The notes under the pieces: model-generated
Databases searched by the model: none
Seen by the model: the letters and a program-made list of their open reading frames with translations, nothing else
Told to the model about the DNA's origin: nothing
Position numbers and translations under genes: made by a program
NCBI GenBank assembly: GCA_032718475.1
Contig: JAUCBJ010001128.1
Span: 1-51,673 of the forward strand
Reading direction: 5' to 3'
From: Nemertoderma westbladi
Taxonomy: Eukaryota > Xenacoelomorpha > Nemertodermatida > Nemertodermatidae
DNA length: 51,673 nucleotides
Part shown: positions 1 to 10,850 of the stretch, piece by piece
Layout of the letters: every line of letters begins with the position of its first letter
How positions within the stretch are numbered: the stretch's first letter is position 1

Positions 1-216
1 ATTTATCCCACCTAGATAAATTTGGACTAGGATCATCCTCATCGTCACTATAACTGGATGTGGAATATAATTTAACTCGGTAAACTCCAAGTCATCAATA
101 TACTCAATTTGCACATCGGACACCTACTGGTGAATTCTCAATTGATCACATTCTAGCTCAATCTCTCATATCTGTGATTTAAATGGTAATTTCTATAAAT
201 AGCCCTACTCCGATAA
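1..216 (-). other. possible decayed C-terminal tail of the exonuclease/zinc-knuckle pseudogene
   Basis: This stretch lies past the last stop of the minus-strand pseudogene. Reading on in the same strand gives short open pieces rich in Glu, Asp and Leu, separated by stops, and an acidic Ser/Asp/Glu run near the window edge. It may be the remains of the protein's C-terminus, but the evidence is weak and the window cuts it off. Confidence 0.25.
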
Positions 217-2302
217 TCAGATAGGGGGGAAAACTTGACGCAATAAAAATTCATCCCTGTCCAGGGAAATTGGACGCAAATACTTCTCGAAGATCTTGAA
301 CTTCTCTTCGTCGTCCATCCAGTCGCACTGACGCCCATAGTGCCCTCGAAAGTTGCACTTTGAGCATCGGTTGTGCAACCTTGGACATGCACCCATCCTA
401 TGGGTCTACTCGTGGCAGTAGAGACAGGTCGTCCCCTTCTGGAATCGATACAAGCAGCTCTTTTCCTGGTTGGTTAGTCTCCCACAGTAATCACAGCCGT
501 GTATCAACGTGTCCCGCCCCAAGTCGTCCTTTGCCCCGTGCGGTCTCCTGGGTCTATGGAGCCGCTGATAGGCAAACATCTGGATGCTGTGGTCCCTACC
601 CATATCGACGTCTTCCTCCACCCTCGGCATCGTCTCCCCGAACACTACCCGTGGTGCCGTTCCCGGTTGCTCGCCCAACCTGATCGTACTTGCCACGAAA
701 TCCATCGCTGGCTTCTCGTGCTCCCAGGCCCGCTTGCCGGGTTTGTCCCAGAAGGCTCTCGCCCCGCTGGCCATCACCACTCTCCCGCCCACCCAGTCCG
801 TATCTGAGTGGCCGATCCTCTCAATGGGTGGCATCTCCCCGAACTCGTCGTCATCCTCCTCTCTCGCCGGGAGTGGATCCGAACCTGGTAACCTGGTAGA
901 TCCACTATGTCCCTTTCCACCTTGGTTTCCACCCGTGACCTTCCACCCTTCCTGCTCCCTCGGTCTTTTCCTTGCAAAATCGCCCTCGGAGCCCCCTGGT
1001 ATCGGCATTACTTGCAATCCCGATGTCGACTGTTTCGGTGATCCCTCCGTCCATCCCAGTTCGTCCTCCAGAAACTCCCCCTCAGCTCGTCCAGGTTCTG
1101 GGCTTCGAACCCGTATTCCTCTCCCCTTATATCCGCTTCTCTCTCGTCTGCCTCCCTCCTTTCTCTCCTCACGATCTCCTCCAATTTCCTCTCCTCGACT
1201 TCATCTGCTTCCAACTTCTTCCACCTCTTGTACGGTGTGTCCACCTCTCTGCCCACTAGGTGTCGGCTATCGTAGTATACCGACTCGCCCTTCAGCCCCG
1301 GGTGGTCTACCAGACCCTCGAAGGCCACTTTGAAGGCTCTTCTGTAGTTCAGGGGTGATCCCGACAGCAGAAACGCCGTCGGCTCTCTTCCGATAACCAC
1401 GGCCATGAATAGGTTTAATAAACCTATCATTATCCAATCCTCCTGTAAGATATATCTCTTCTGATATATCTTTATCGCTCCCCTTCGGAACTGATATACC
1501 TCTTGCTTCCCTGGCCTCGCTCCCCATTTCAGCGAGTTCGCCAGTTCCGCTCCGTACTCCTCTTGGAACTTGCCCCAGTCCATCGGCTTGTGGCAGATGA
1601 GCCCCATGAGCTGGCCCATTGCCACTGCTCCACAATGTCCCGTGTTCTATACCAATCCCAACCCCTCTGGCCTCATCATAGCCATATAGACCGCTTGCAT
1701 GTCCAGGAGATTGGGGGTCTCCAGTCCGATTATTCTGTCCATGTCGTCGTGGATCGCCGATCCCACCTTAACCGTTGTCTTCTGTCTTACTAGGTCCTGC
1801 ACCGCCCTTGGCAACCGGTTCAGCTTTGGCCCGCTCTTCTTCCCGTAGTTCCCCAGATCGAATAGAAAGATATCTCCGTTTGGTGCTGCCAAATGCAGTA
1901 GTATGGTTCTAGCCGATCCCGCCGACCCTCTTCTCGAGCCCTCGTCATCCTCACAGTCCCTTCATCGTCTAGGACCATGTATCCGCCCCTGCTCACAGAC
2001 TCTACAAACCTCCTCCATTCCTTCCTCGGTGGTTCCCTCGGATACTTCGGTATCCCAAACTTTGCCTCGTCTCCCTTCACTACGTAGCGAAAATGCTCGA
2101 GGATCGCATTGTCCAACGACGGCGTCCCATAGGTCCCGACCAGTCGTCTCTCATGCATCTCCCTAAACTGATCCTGTAGCACGTGCGCTTTATGACCCTT
2201 CGGTAACAGTTTGTCGTATCCTCTCGTCTTCGCCTCCGGATGCCTCTGTGTGAAGTCCACTAGTAACTCCTTTCCAGTCTTCTCCGCCTTTCTCTTCTTC
2301 AC
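217..2302 (-). pseudogene. broken DEDD 3'-5' exonuclease-like (EXD1/RNase D-like) gene with CCHC zinc knuckle
   Basis: The minus strand reads as one protein of roughly 690 residues once its breaks are recognised. The first segment (2302 to about 1900) ends with the Exo I-like motif VLDDEG (DxE, near 1961-1970). After a frameshift near 1900-1925 the text continues as ILLHLAAPNGDIFLFD, then KVG, a conserved Asp (near 1745) and an LLDMQ motif like the DTQ of EXD1-type nucleases. A stop lies just before 1644. RYILQED near 1445 could be the Exo III motif (Y-x3-acidic). A second frameshift near 1060-1085 leads to a Ser/Gly/Arg-rich part and Cys pairs (CDYC, CLYC). After an in-frame TAG at 406-408 comes CSKCNFRGHYGRQC, a perfect CX2CX4HX4C knuckle. 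The reading stops at 217-219. Known: DEDD nucleases of this family act on RNA, and CCHC knuckles are typical of retroelement Gag and RNA-binding proteins. Inferred: a mobile-element protein or a domesticated derivative, now dead. It has the same strand as the BEL element, whose pol ends 1.1 kb upstream of it. Confidence 0.62.
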
Positions 2303-2820
2303 TAAACCTCTCCACCATCACGAACTTTCCCGCACGCTCACCGAATTAGTTGGGCATTACAAAGGCTCAATTTAGATGAGTGCCGTCTGTGTTCCGTTCA
2401 GTAATGGCCTACCTCCTAAATCCTAATTTTCTTCATATATTTTCAAATATACGCCCCCAAAGTGCCAATTTTCCTTAATTTTGTGAATTTTGTCAGTTAC
2501 TTTAATTATGATTCTAGAACTCCCTCCCTCCAGTTGCTATAATTTATTAATTTTATCCCTAATATTATTTATTCTTCCCTCTCCCTGTGCTATTATCGAT
2601 TGTCAGCGGGTTATTTAACTTAGATAACCCCTCTACTTTCTATACAGGGAAGACTAGCTATAATTTTACTATGCTAGCTTCCTACCAGACAACTTTCTGG
2701 CCCTGTAACAAATGACCTATGCTTACACTACGGGCTGTGTGGTACAGTAGTCTGTCTCGTGTGGCCTACACGGTCTGTCCTGCTGTACCCACGTGCCCCC
2801 CTCTCCCTTTCGTGGTGCTC
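2303..2820. other. AT-rich noncoding spacer, possible LTR region
   Basis: No credible coding potential. It is AT-rich with pyrimidine runs on the plus strand. It lies between the end of the BEL pol and the exonuclease-like pseudogene, where the 3' LTR of the BEL element would be expected. I could not find a matching second copy near 12.6-14.2 kb, so an LTR is not asserted. Confidence 0.4.
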
Positions 2821-3235
2821 TCAATGCCCACAACCTCTACGGTAGTATGTACCCTACTATTACTACAAAGGGTATGTGTACATACCCTTTACTTCCTTAC
2901 GTGGTGCCCTCAGTGCCCACAACTTCTAACTTCTACAGTACTATGTACCCTACTACTACTTCTATGGTATACCTACATACCATTCCCTTTACTCTCTTAC
3001 GTGGCGCTCTCAGTGCATACAACTTCTAACTTCTACGGTACTATGTACCCTACTACTACTTCTATGGTATACCTACATACCATACCCTTTACTCTCTTAC
3101 GTGGCGCCCTCAGTGCCCACAACTTCTAACTTCTACGGTACTATGTACCCTACTACTACTTCTATGGTATACCTACATACCATAACCTTTACTCTCTTAC
3201 ATGGCACCCTCGGTGCCCATAACTTCTATGGTACT
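2821..3235. repeat. 100-bp tandem repeat, about four copies
   Basis: The block beginning AACTTCTAACTTCTAC recurs at 2921, 3021 and 3121, an exact 100-bp spacing, with a degenerate copy before it. Each unit holds a Thr/Tyr-like CTACTACTACT run and the inverted repeat around GGTATACC. Unit-length open reading across it is a product of the repeat and not a gene. It may sit inside the BEL 3' LTR. Confidence 0.85.
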
Positions 3236-3407
3236 AGCTATGTACCTTACTTAGTACTACGTACTACCTACTACTATTACTTTCTACTATCTTACTACTT
3301 ATTTTGCTTGTTTTGCTTGTTTTATTTTTTTTATATTTTTATGTGTGGGAAGGGCGTCTCGCCCTCATTCCCACCCCCCTCAGTCCAACATATTGGACGA
3401 CTAAACT
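3236..3407. other. low-complexity T-rich and pyrimidine-rich stretch
   Basis: T-rich tract (3290-3340) followed by a C/T-rich run near 3360-3380. Read on the minus strand the latter is a purine tract just after the BEL pol, which could be the polypurine tract. That role is inferred from position only. Confidence 0.35.
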
Positions 3408-4236
3408 CTAAGGCGACCCTTCCAATAGGCAACACTTTCCTACCGCCCCCCTGTAGGTCTTCCTATCTTTGGCCCCTATCTTTCCTCCAATCCTCACTTC
3501 CACCGACCTAATTCTTCCATCCTCGTCGGGGTGCGTATCTACCACTCTGGCTAGTCTCCATTGGTTATTGATAATTGTGTCGTCTGTGATGATTACCAAG
3601 TCACCCTTCTTTAACTCTCAGCTAGTATTCCTCCACTTACTTCTTCTATGTAGAGTCGGAAAATACTCTTCTATCCATCTTGTCCAATACTTATTGGCAC
3701 CCTTATTGCACTTATTGCCTTGGCGACTTTCCAGCTTTGACGTGGATGTATGTTGTCTGGATCTACACCCCGCATGTCGATCGTTGCTGGCCTTTCCACG
3801 AGTAAATGACCTGGTATTAGGACGTCCAGTGATTCCGGGTCGTCGTTCTCGGGATATAGCGGTCTGCTATTAATGATTCCCTCGCACTTGGCTAACACCG
3901 TTATTAATACATCTTCTGTGACCATATGGTTGTTCATCAGTTTGGTCATCAGGCGTTTGGAGCTTCCCACAAGCCTCTCCATACACCCTAATGTATGCGG
4001 CGCGTATGGCGTTCTCCTTTCCCACTTTATGAGATGTTTTCTCATAGCCGCCCTGACATCGTCTCCTTCTAGGATGTGGAAGGCCTCGACCAACTCGTTC
4101 TCCACTCCCACGAAGTTGGTCCTGTTATCCGAATATAACACCTCTACCGCCCCCCCTCTGCGGGTTACGAACCTCTCTAAGGCATTAATAAATGCCGACG
4201 CCGTAGCGTCCTGTGCAAGTTCTATTCCTACCCCTG
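3408..4236 (-). pseudogene. BEL/Pao integrase C-terminal half and DUF5641-like tail
   Basis: The segment begins with IELAQDATASAF, the second part of an integrase core. It keeps the second catalytic Asp (YSDN) and the Glu (CMERLVG) of the DDE triad, and INSRPLY, typical of Pao integrases. A frameshift near 3710 and a stop near 3611 precede the DUF5641-like tail (WTRW, then LKKGDLVII and WRLARVV), which ends at 3408. The first catalytic Asp lies 2 kb away at about 6350 because other elements were inserted between. The domain order is standard for the family; the reading is broken and cannot give an active enzyme. Confidence 0.85.
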
Positions 4237-4238
4237 TA

Positions 4239-5141
4239 TGGAATCCATCCAAAAAGTGTGCCGGATAGCGCGCCGACGAAATTTTGATGAGCGCCACGCG
4301 CCGACGCAATCTTAATGTGCGCCGCGCGCTGACTCAATTTTGATGCGCGCCGTGCGCCGATGCAATTTTGATGTGCGCCGCTGCGTGCCGACAAAATTTC
4401 GTCAAAGAAATTTTGAAGCGCGCCGAGCGTCAAGGAAATTTTGAAGAGCGCTGCTCGTCTCTCTGCCTACCCTTATACAATTTCAAAGGCATCGGCATCA
4501 ACGGCATCATGCACTGACTCAATCCATAATTCTGTAATCTTTCTAAGCAAATGTGTAACACACTGCGCCTACGTTATACCTCTACAGAAAAGTGTTACCC
4601 CTGCTCAGCTGCTTGCTACAGTCTGACAGTGCTATTGACAGATAGCTGATAAGCCTACCACCAACTACAGTACTAACTGCTAACTGCAGACAGCAGTAGT
4701 GCAATGCAGTGTACTCATATAGCCTTACCGGTAACCCATAGCTTAAGTTAATCTGTGAATATGAAGAACAGAAGGAATAGCAACAGGGTTGAAGAAACTG
4801 AATGAAGGCAAAAAGGCGAGCGAAGCGAGCCGAAATTTTTTAAGCAATATATGCAAATTTTGATGCTTCTCAACAAATCGGTGCCAGTCTTGATTTTCGG
4901 GGGCGCAGCGTGCCGAACTCGGCGCATTTGCTGATTTGAGAGCGCTCCGCGCGCCAATACCGGCGCGCTTCTTGATTTTAGAGCGCGCCATGCGCCATTA
5001 CCGGCGCGCTTCTTGATTTTAGAGCGCGACACGCGCCATTACCGGCGCACTTCTTGATTTTCGGGCGCGCCGCGCGCCAATTTGGCGTGCTTTTATTCTA
5101 AAGTGCGCCGGATTAATCTGGCGCAAAGTGTATGGATTCCA
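4239..5141. mobile_element. MITE-like element with GC-rich subterminal repeats, nested in BEL integrase
   Basis: The ends are inverted: TGGAATCCAT at 4239 and ATGGATTCCA ending at 5141, followed on each side by a related AAAGTGTG/CAAAGTGT block and a GCCGGAT motif. Inside both ends are GCGCGCC-rich units spaced by AT-rich spacers. On the right, ACCGGCGC units recur at 4959, 5000 and 5041 (41-bp period). There is no transposase. The left end falls directly against the integrase reading frame. I could not define a target duplication. Open reading in the GC-rich units is repeat-driven. Confidence 0.6.
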
Positions 5142-6281
5142 GTCACTCCCAAACGAAAACGAGATCAAAGGAACCGAGAGGTTCATTACTGTAAGAATTG
5201 CTCGAGACTGGCTGGCTGACTGACTGACTAATCTCTAGCCAAAACCACTCTAACGATTTTGATGAAATTTTCACAGCGGCTAGATACCGCGATTCTAAGG
5301 TCCCTGGTATGTTCCGCTATTTTGTCCATGAGCCGTGGGCTCGAAAAATAGACATAAACGAAAAAACGCCATAGGGGCAATTATAAAAACACCAGCTGGC
5401 ACTCATGAAAAATGGATAGAGATAGCCTAGTAATGCTATTCTATAGGAATGGCACCTAACAAGGAAATGCTTTCTCTGCCAAGTATTATCCTCACTCTTC
5501 AACTCAAACAGTAAGCAAACAAAAGCCGTGGGATTCTAATATATTACATCATAAGCTGATTGCTCTCCCAATAGCCCTCACACACTCACTGAATCGAATG
5601 AAATCGAATATCTATTAGCTTAATGCGAATAGCTGGTAAGCTGAATGCCATTTTAGTTATTGTGTAGGCCTACTACTGTTGACTGTAGAGTAGACTGCTA
5701 TGTTGCATGTATTTAATTAAAATAATTTTCGTAGAGGGAAGTTAATTTGGGATTACTCTCTATCAGATGTAAGCAAAGCTGTTCAATGGGGTGGCCAAAT
5801 ATAGTACATTAAGCATGGCAACGATTTCTGATATAATTAAAATACAAATTGATTTATTTTTATTTTATATCTATTTTATTGATAAAATAATAATATGATT
5901 TTACCGAATTTCATTTACCCCGTTGGGGAGTGTATATTATTATATTATTATTAAAATACAAGACAGGTGCTTGTTTCGATATATGTAGTTGCGCCCTTCG
6001 AGCAGCACGTGAGTTAATCAAATATTAGACACAATGTTTGACTTTGTCCCTTCTAGCAGCACGTGAGTTTTGCTTTGACCCTTGATATATGATGTTGCGC
6101 CCTTCGAGCAGCACGTGAGTTACATCAAATAATAGACACACTGTTTGACTTTGTCCCTTCGAGCAGCACGTGAGTTTGGCTTTGACCCTTCCAGGAGCGT
6201 GTGTCAATCGAGCCGAATCATACTGATCGAGCCGAATAGAACCAATCGAGGAAGAAAATCGAGAACCAAACGAGAGTCATT
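5142..6281. mobile_element. second inserted stretch in the BEL integrase, non-coding
   Basis: This stretch separates the MITE-like element from the point where integrase coding resumes (TRV codons near 6282). It is AT-rich, has GGCTGGCTGACTGACTGACT microsatellite DNA near 5210 and the CACGTG repeats described separately. Near the right junction ACGAGAGT and ACTCTCGT form a small inverted repeat (about 6269-6290). No gene is seen. It is either a further non-autonomous element or part of the same insertion event. Confidence 0.45.
5994..6175 (+). repeat. four-copy CCCTTCGAGCAGCACGTG repeat
   Basis: CCCTTC(G/T)AGCAGCACGTGAGTT occurs at about 5994, 6049, 6100 and 6155, arranged as two tandem 106-bp units of two copies each. 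Every copy contains the palindromic E-box hexamer CACGTG. A related copy in reverse orientation lies near 28938-28957. Confidence 0.85.
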
Positions 6282-6738
6282 ACACTCTCGTGTTGTTGCA
6301 GACAAAGATAATGCCGTAGCGTTTCTCTGTGTGCTGCATCACCTTTATCTTAATCGGCCCAAACATGTCCACGCCGCGGTGTGTAAATTGCGGGTCGTGA
6401 TGTCTCACTCTGTTGGCTGGTAATGGCGCCATCTCCTGTATGGCCCTCTCCTTTCTCGTCCATCGGCAGGTCTGGCACTGCCCCACTACCGCCTTTACCA
6501 TCTTCCTAAGTTGGATAATCCAGAACGTCTTCCGTATCTCCGTCAGGGTCTGATTGGTACCTCCGTGTAGTATCGATTTATGGGAGTCCCATATGATCTG
6601 GTGTACTATTGGTGATTTATTGGGGATTAATATGGGTTTTGGTGGTATAACTGGGCTGTTGTTGTTTACCACTCTGGAATTCATCACCAGAATCCCGTCA
6701 TCGTTCAATTGCGGAGACAGCGGGTTGAGTTCGCTGTC
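6282..6738 (-). pseudogene. BEL/Pao integrase N-terminal half
   Basis: After the in-frame stop at 6739 the same frame continues into the integrase zinc-binding domain: HKSILH gives the His pair and CQTC the Cys pair of the HHCC finger. The start of the catalytic core follows, with the first Asp in GVDMFGP and the strand KRYGIIFVC. The reading ends in inserted DNA after NNTR. The missing half resumes at 4236. Confidence 0.88.
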
Positions 6739-6741
6739 TCA

Positions 6742-8846
6742 ACGAAGGCGCTGTTGCTTGCTGACTCTGTCCACTTTGTCAGCGTACCCCTTTCTTTGCT
6801 CGTATCGTATCACGGCTTTAGCCGCTCCTTCCAGATCAATAGTGGGTCTCGCTTTGGTATCCTTACCAACTCCCCTGAGGAAATCCCCGTAGGCCCTCAA
6901 ATATGCTACCAACTTCTTAGTCTTGTACCAGCTGGAGCTGTAACTGAGCAGCCTATCCGTCGGATTATCGTATGGTTCTCTTGGTTTCAGTGGCACCTCC
7001 TTAATTTCCCTCGCCAACTGGCTGTATATCTCTTCCCCTTCTGAATCCTCTTCCTCCTCTTCTGCTACTACTTCTTCCGTGCCTGGGTCCACCTTCCTCA
7101 TTGGTGGCCAGGTCGATCTATCGTTAAGAAAGCATGGCCCATGTTGCCACAACTCTTGCTTCCTCGAGAAAGTGCGGCGTACAACGCCCTTCGATAACAG
7201 ATCTGCTGGATTGTCGTCGGTTGGGCAGTAGTGCCACCTTTCCAGATCGGTCGTTGCCCTTATCTCGTCTACCCGGTTCGTGACAAATATAGGGTACCTT
7301 GTTTTCTCATTGTGTAGCCACCCTAACACTACCATGGAGTCCGTCCAGTAGTGTGTCTCCACTAGGTTGGGTATAGTGTCCATCAAGTAAGCTGTCGCCC
7401 TTACTCCTAACCTTGCAGCTGTCAGCTCGAGTTTCGGCACTGATGCTGAATCTGGTGGCGTAGACTTCGCTTTACTAAACGCAAGCCTGGACTTATGAGC
7501 CCCCGTTCGCTGTACCAAATAAAGTGCCGCTCCATACGCTTCTAAGGATGTATCGGAAAACATGTGCAGATCCAGATCCATCATGTTTCTGTCTGGGAAG
7601 TACGTGCGTGGCATGCTGTACGTCCCCATCTCCTCTAGACTCCCTGTCCACTTACTCCACTGTCTACATATTTCCTCCGGGACCTCCATATCCCAATCGT
7701 CCTTTAACTTATATACTTTCTTTAGTATTTGCTTCCCCGTGACTAACAATGGGGATGCTAGGCCTAGGGGATCGTATATCCTTGCTATGTACGATACATA
7801 GCCTTGCTTAGTATGGATTTCTGCGCCCTCCTGACTTAGTTGATACTCCAACTCATCCGTCTCCCGGTTCCACACGATCCCTAGCGCCTTTTGCTGCGAC
7901 TCCACTCTCTTGTCTGCCATAACCTGTCCCTTTGCTGTTGTGGGGTTGTCCATGGTTAACTCTGGTCGTTTGTCTTCTATGGCCTCCATAAATTCCTTGG
8001 ATCTGGACTGGAACTTAGTAAGGTTGAACCCGGATCCTTTTAGGATGTCGTGAACTTCGCGCCCTATCTCCAGTATTTCTTCAACCGTGTTTCCAGATCC
8101 CATCCCATCATCTACATAGAATCCGCATCGAATCATGTCGATCGCCTTCCCACTATATTCTCCTTCCTTGTCCTCCACCGTATCTCTTACAGCCGTAGTC
8201 GTTGTGAATGAGGACGACTTGGCCCCCATGTTTTTCACCACCATTTTGTACATCGGTATCTCCGATGGTTCTTCGTTGCCGTTGTACCATAGGAAGAGCT
8301 GATTATCGCTGTCTTCTTCCATCACACGAACTTGGTTGAACATGCCTTCAATGTCGCACGTGAAGGCGTGCCTCCCATTTCTGAATCACAACAGGACCTC
8401 TATCCCCGAGTTGTAGATGTTGGGGCCTTCCAGCAGATAGTCGTTTAGGCTCTTGCCATTCGTTTTGGCCGACACGTCGACCACCATCCACAGTTAACCC
8501 TTTTTTGGATCTAAAGCCACATGCAGTGGCAAATAGTAGGTCCTGTCCGTTTTTGGCTCGTCGACCGGTAACTCCATGGCCCACCCCTTTTCAACTTGCT
8601 CAACCTCGATCCTTGTGGGCCACCTGGCGTTTATATTAATCGATTCTATTATTTGGATGGGGTCGATGGTCACCCCATAATCGCATCCTGGTGCTATTGC
8701 TGATATCTTGCACCGTCCCGTTCTCATCTCCAAGACCTCATCCTTGCTCAAGATAGTAGTTACTGCCATCTTACTTGGCCTCGTCTGCAACCCTATCTCT
8801 TCGGCCACCCAATTCTCCACCAGCATGAAGGCTGCTCCGCTATCGA
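6742..8846 (-). pseudogene. BEL/Pao protease, reverse transcriptase and RNase H
   Basis: One frame runs from the retropepsin motif DSGAAF (about 8827-8844) to 6742, broken only by a TAA at 8494 and a TGA at 8386. The TGA falls where Pao RTs usually have LLRFR, so an Arg CGA to TGA change is likely. RT motifs: FTCDIEGMFNQV (first Asp) and YVDDG (residues 76-79 of the segment beginning at 8343). RNase H follows with MFSDTS, ELTAAR and YWTDSM, then PADLLSKG. The reading covers the full RT-RNase H region of Pao elements in the usual order. The product would have been a polyprotein enzyme set copying element RNA into DNA; it is now truncated. Confidence 0.9.
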
Positions 8847-8959
8847 CCGATCGCTCCGATGTCGTGACTGATCAGCCGCTTTCTCATATTACCCTCACCG
8901 GTACCACCCCGAGTACTACCGTTACCCTTCTCTTCGCTCCCATGGTGCTTGTCGCCATT

Positions 8960-10052
8960 GTTTGACCTTTACCTTCGCCATGTTTCATTGGTGTTTCCTT
9001 ACACTCTTCGACTTTGTGTCCTCCTACCACGCATCGATTACAAATTCCATTTCTACCCACGTAGGCTACCCTCTTCTTCTTGTTTAGGCAACGCCTGCCA
9101 ATGTCTGCAATTCATGGTCTGGTGGAATCTGTTTGTGTGTAATTGGCATTCGTATTTTGGATTGTAGCCTTCTTTATACAGCGCTTCGCGTATCGCGCGT
9201 ATATTCCTACCTAGCGGTTTAGTGTTTTTATTATTTGGACTTGGCCTACTGGGTGTGTTGGGATTATATTTGTTCATGTTGTTATTTTGTCCTTGTTCGT
9301 GCCAAGGTGTGGCCCTACTCCCAGCTATCTGTGGACTTGCAGTCCCCTGTGTCGCCGCGTATGGTAGTGACTGTCTTAACTTTGGTAATGCATTCGCCGC
9401 ATTGTGCTCGGGTTTAGGCCTGTTGTATTCGGCTCTCGGCGCCCTCCCCAGACTATCCTCGCTGTAGACTGGGTCTGTAATTAGTTCCGCCTCATAGTTA
9501 AGGAAGTTTGACATCTCCTCTAGCCCTGGCTCCACACCCTTCTTCTCTCTGGTGGAGAAGGCGATCTTTCTCCACTTATTCCTCAGCCAGCCAGCGCTAT
9601 TGTAGTGATGTTATTCGATGTGTTGAGTTTGTAAGGTGCATCTAGGGTCTTTAGCACAATCAGCGCCTTTCAACTTTATTTGCGAAGGTCTTGATGCTGA
9701 CAGGATTATCCTGTAGTCCACCTGATGTTATTCCCCTTAAGGTTTGTCGGATGATCTTCACAGGATGCCCGAATTCCCTGTCTAGGGCCCGCCATGCAGT
9801 CGTGAATCCACCTTCGATACCTTGGTACTGCCTTACGATGTCGTATGCTGGCCCCCCTGTGTAAACTTGTAAGTATTTTAGGCACTCCGCCTGCGTCAGG
9901 TTCTTCGTTAATATTTCGCTACTGTACATACGCTGGAATTGCAGGTATTCCTCTGGCTTACTACCATCGAATTTGAATGGCTCCACTGGTGGTAGCTCGA
10001 TCCTGGTCTTTAGCGCGTCGATGAGTGTTGCCGAGAAGATGAGTGATTCCAA
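8960..10052 (-). pseudogene. BEL/Pao Gag core and CCHC zinc knuckle
   Basis: 10052-9660 encodes a DUF1759-like Gag core (ELPPVEPFKFDG, then DALKT-type helices and a WRALDREFG motif). 9535-9053 holds a Pro/Asn-rich linker and a C/H cluster (CQLHTNRFHQTMNC). In another frame near 9010-9050 lies CNRCVVGGHKVEEC, a CX2CX4HX4C knuckle expected for nucleocapsid. At least two frameshifts separate the parts. Known role of the family: packaging of element RNA into particles. Confidence 0.78.
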
Positions 10053-10547
10053 GAAGTCCTCCCCGCGACTACCATATTCTCGATCGGCAGCTACGTTCCG
10101 TCAGGAAATTTATCTTCGATCCCCTCTCCTGTCCTCGTCCTCGCACCGGTACATCCTGTACCCTTCTCCCGGTGTGTGGTATACCTCACCAGGTTGTGTC
10201 TCTCCGGGGCGACGGCAATCCCCCGGAGTGCGACCCCACCGGCTCTCTAACTCCATCTCGATTACCAACGGTTCACTGTCCATCCTTCCTCTCCGGTTGC
10301 TCGTAGCAACGCTCGTGAGATCTCGCTTCGACCTCCCGGATAAACTCCACTGTTCTTCTTCCGTCTTTTGACCGGGCTCGACGTTTTCTCGCTCGCCCAC
10401 TCACAGTGCCAACGTCTCTCTCTCTGCCCGGTTGGATGGTCCTGGGGATATTCGCAATCCCCCTACTATTCTCTGTCGTTGGGTGCTGCGGCTTACCTAT
10501 CTCGCCATGCGCATTGTCCACCGACGCTTGTGGGACATTCTCTGCCA

Positions 10548-10567
10548 CCCCCCCCCCCCCCCCCCCC
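10548..10567. repeat. poly-C run
   Basis: Twenty C in a row, followed by a second C run near 10603-10615. Run lengths in such tracts are unreliable and could explain one of the gag frameshifts. Confidence 0.8.
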
Positions 10568-10692
10568 TCTCGCCACTAATCGCTTGTGGTGGGGTGCCCG
10601 TAGCCCCCCCCCCCCCATCCGTCACCTCTTACTTTGCCCCTCCCTAGTCGACGCACTGTCTCTACCCTCGCTGGGTTTATTCACCCCCGCTT

Positions 10693-10850
10693 CTCCCTGT
10701 GCAACTGCGTGGCCTTGCAGGCTCTCGTTGGGTTGACTCTTCCCCGCTACTCCCTGTGCAACTGCGTGGCCTTGCAGGCTCTCGTTGGGTTGACTCACCC
10801 CCGCTACTCCCTGTGCAACTGCGTGGCCTTGCAGGCTCTCGTTGGCCGGG
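10693..10850 (-). repeat. 57-bp tandem repeat coding for 19 residues
   Basis: CTCCCTGTGCAACTGCGTGG recurs at 10693, 10750 and 10807, exactly 57 bp apart. On the minus strand this keeps frame and gives three copies of a 19-residue unit with core LQGHAVAQG inside the Gag-like protein. Frame-preserving period suggests it expanded while the reading frame was still used. Confidence 0.88.
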
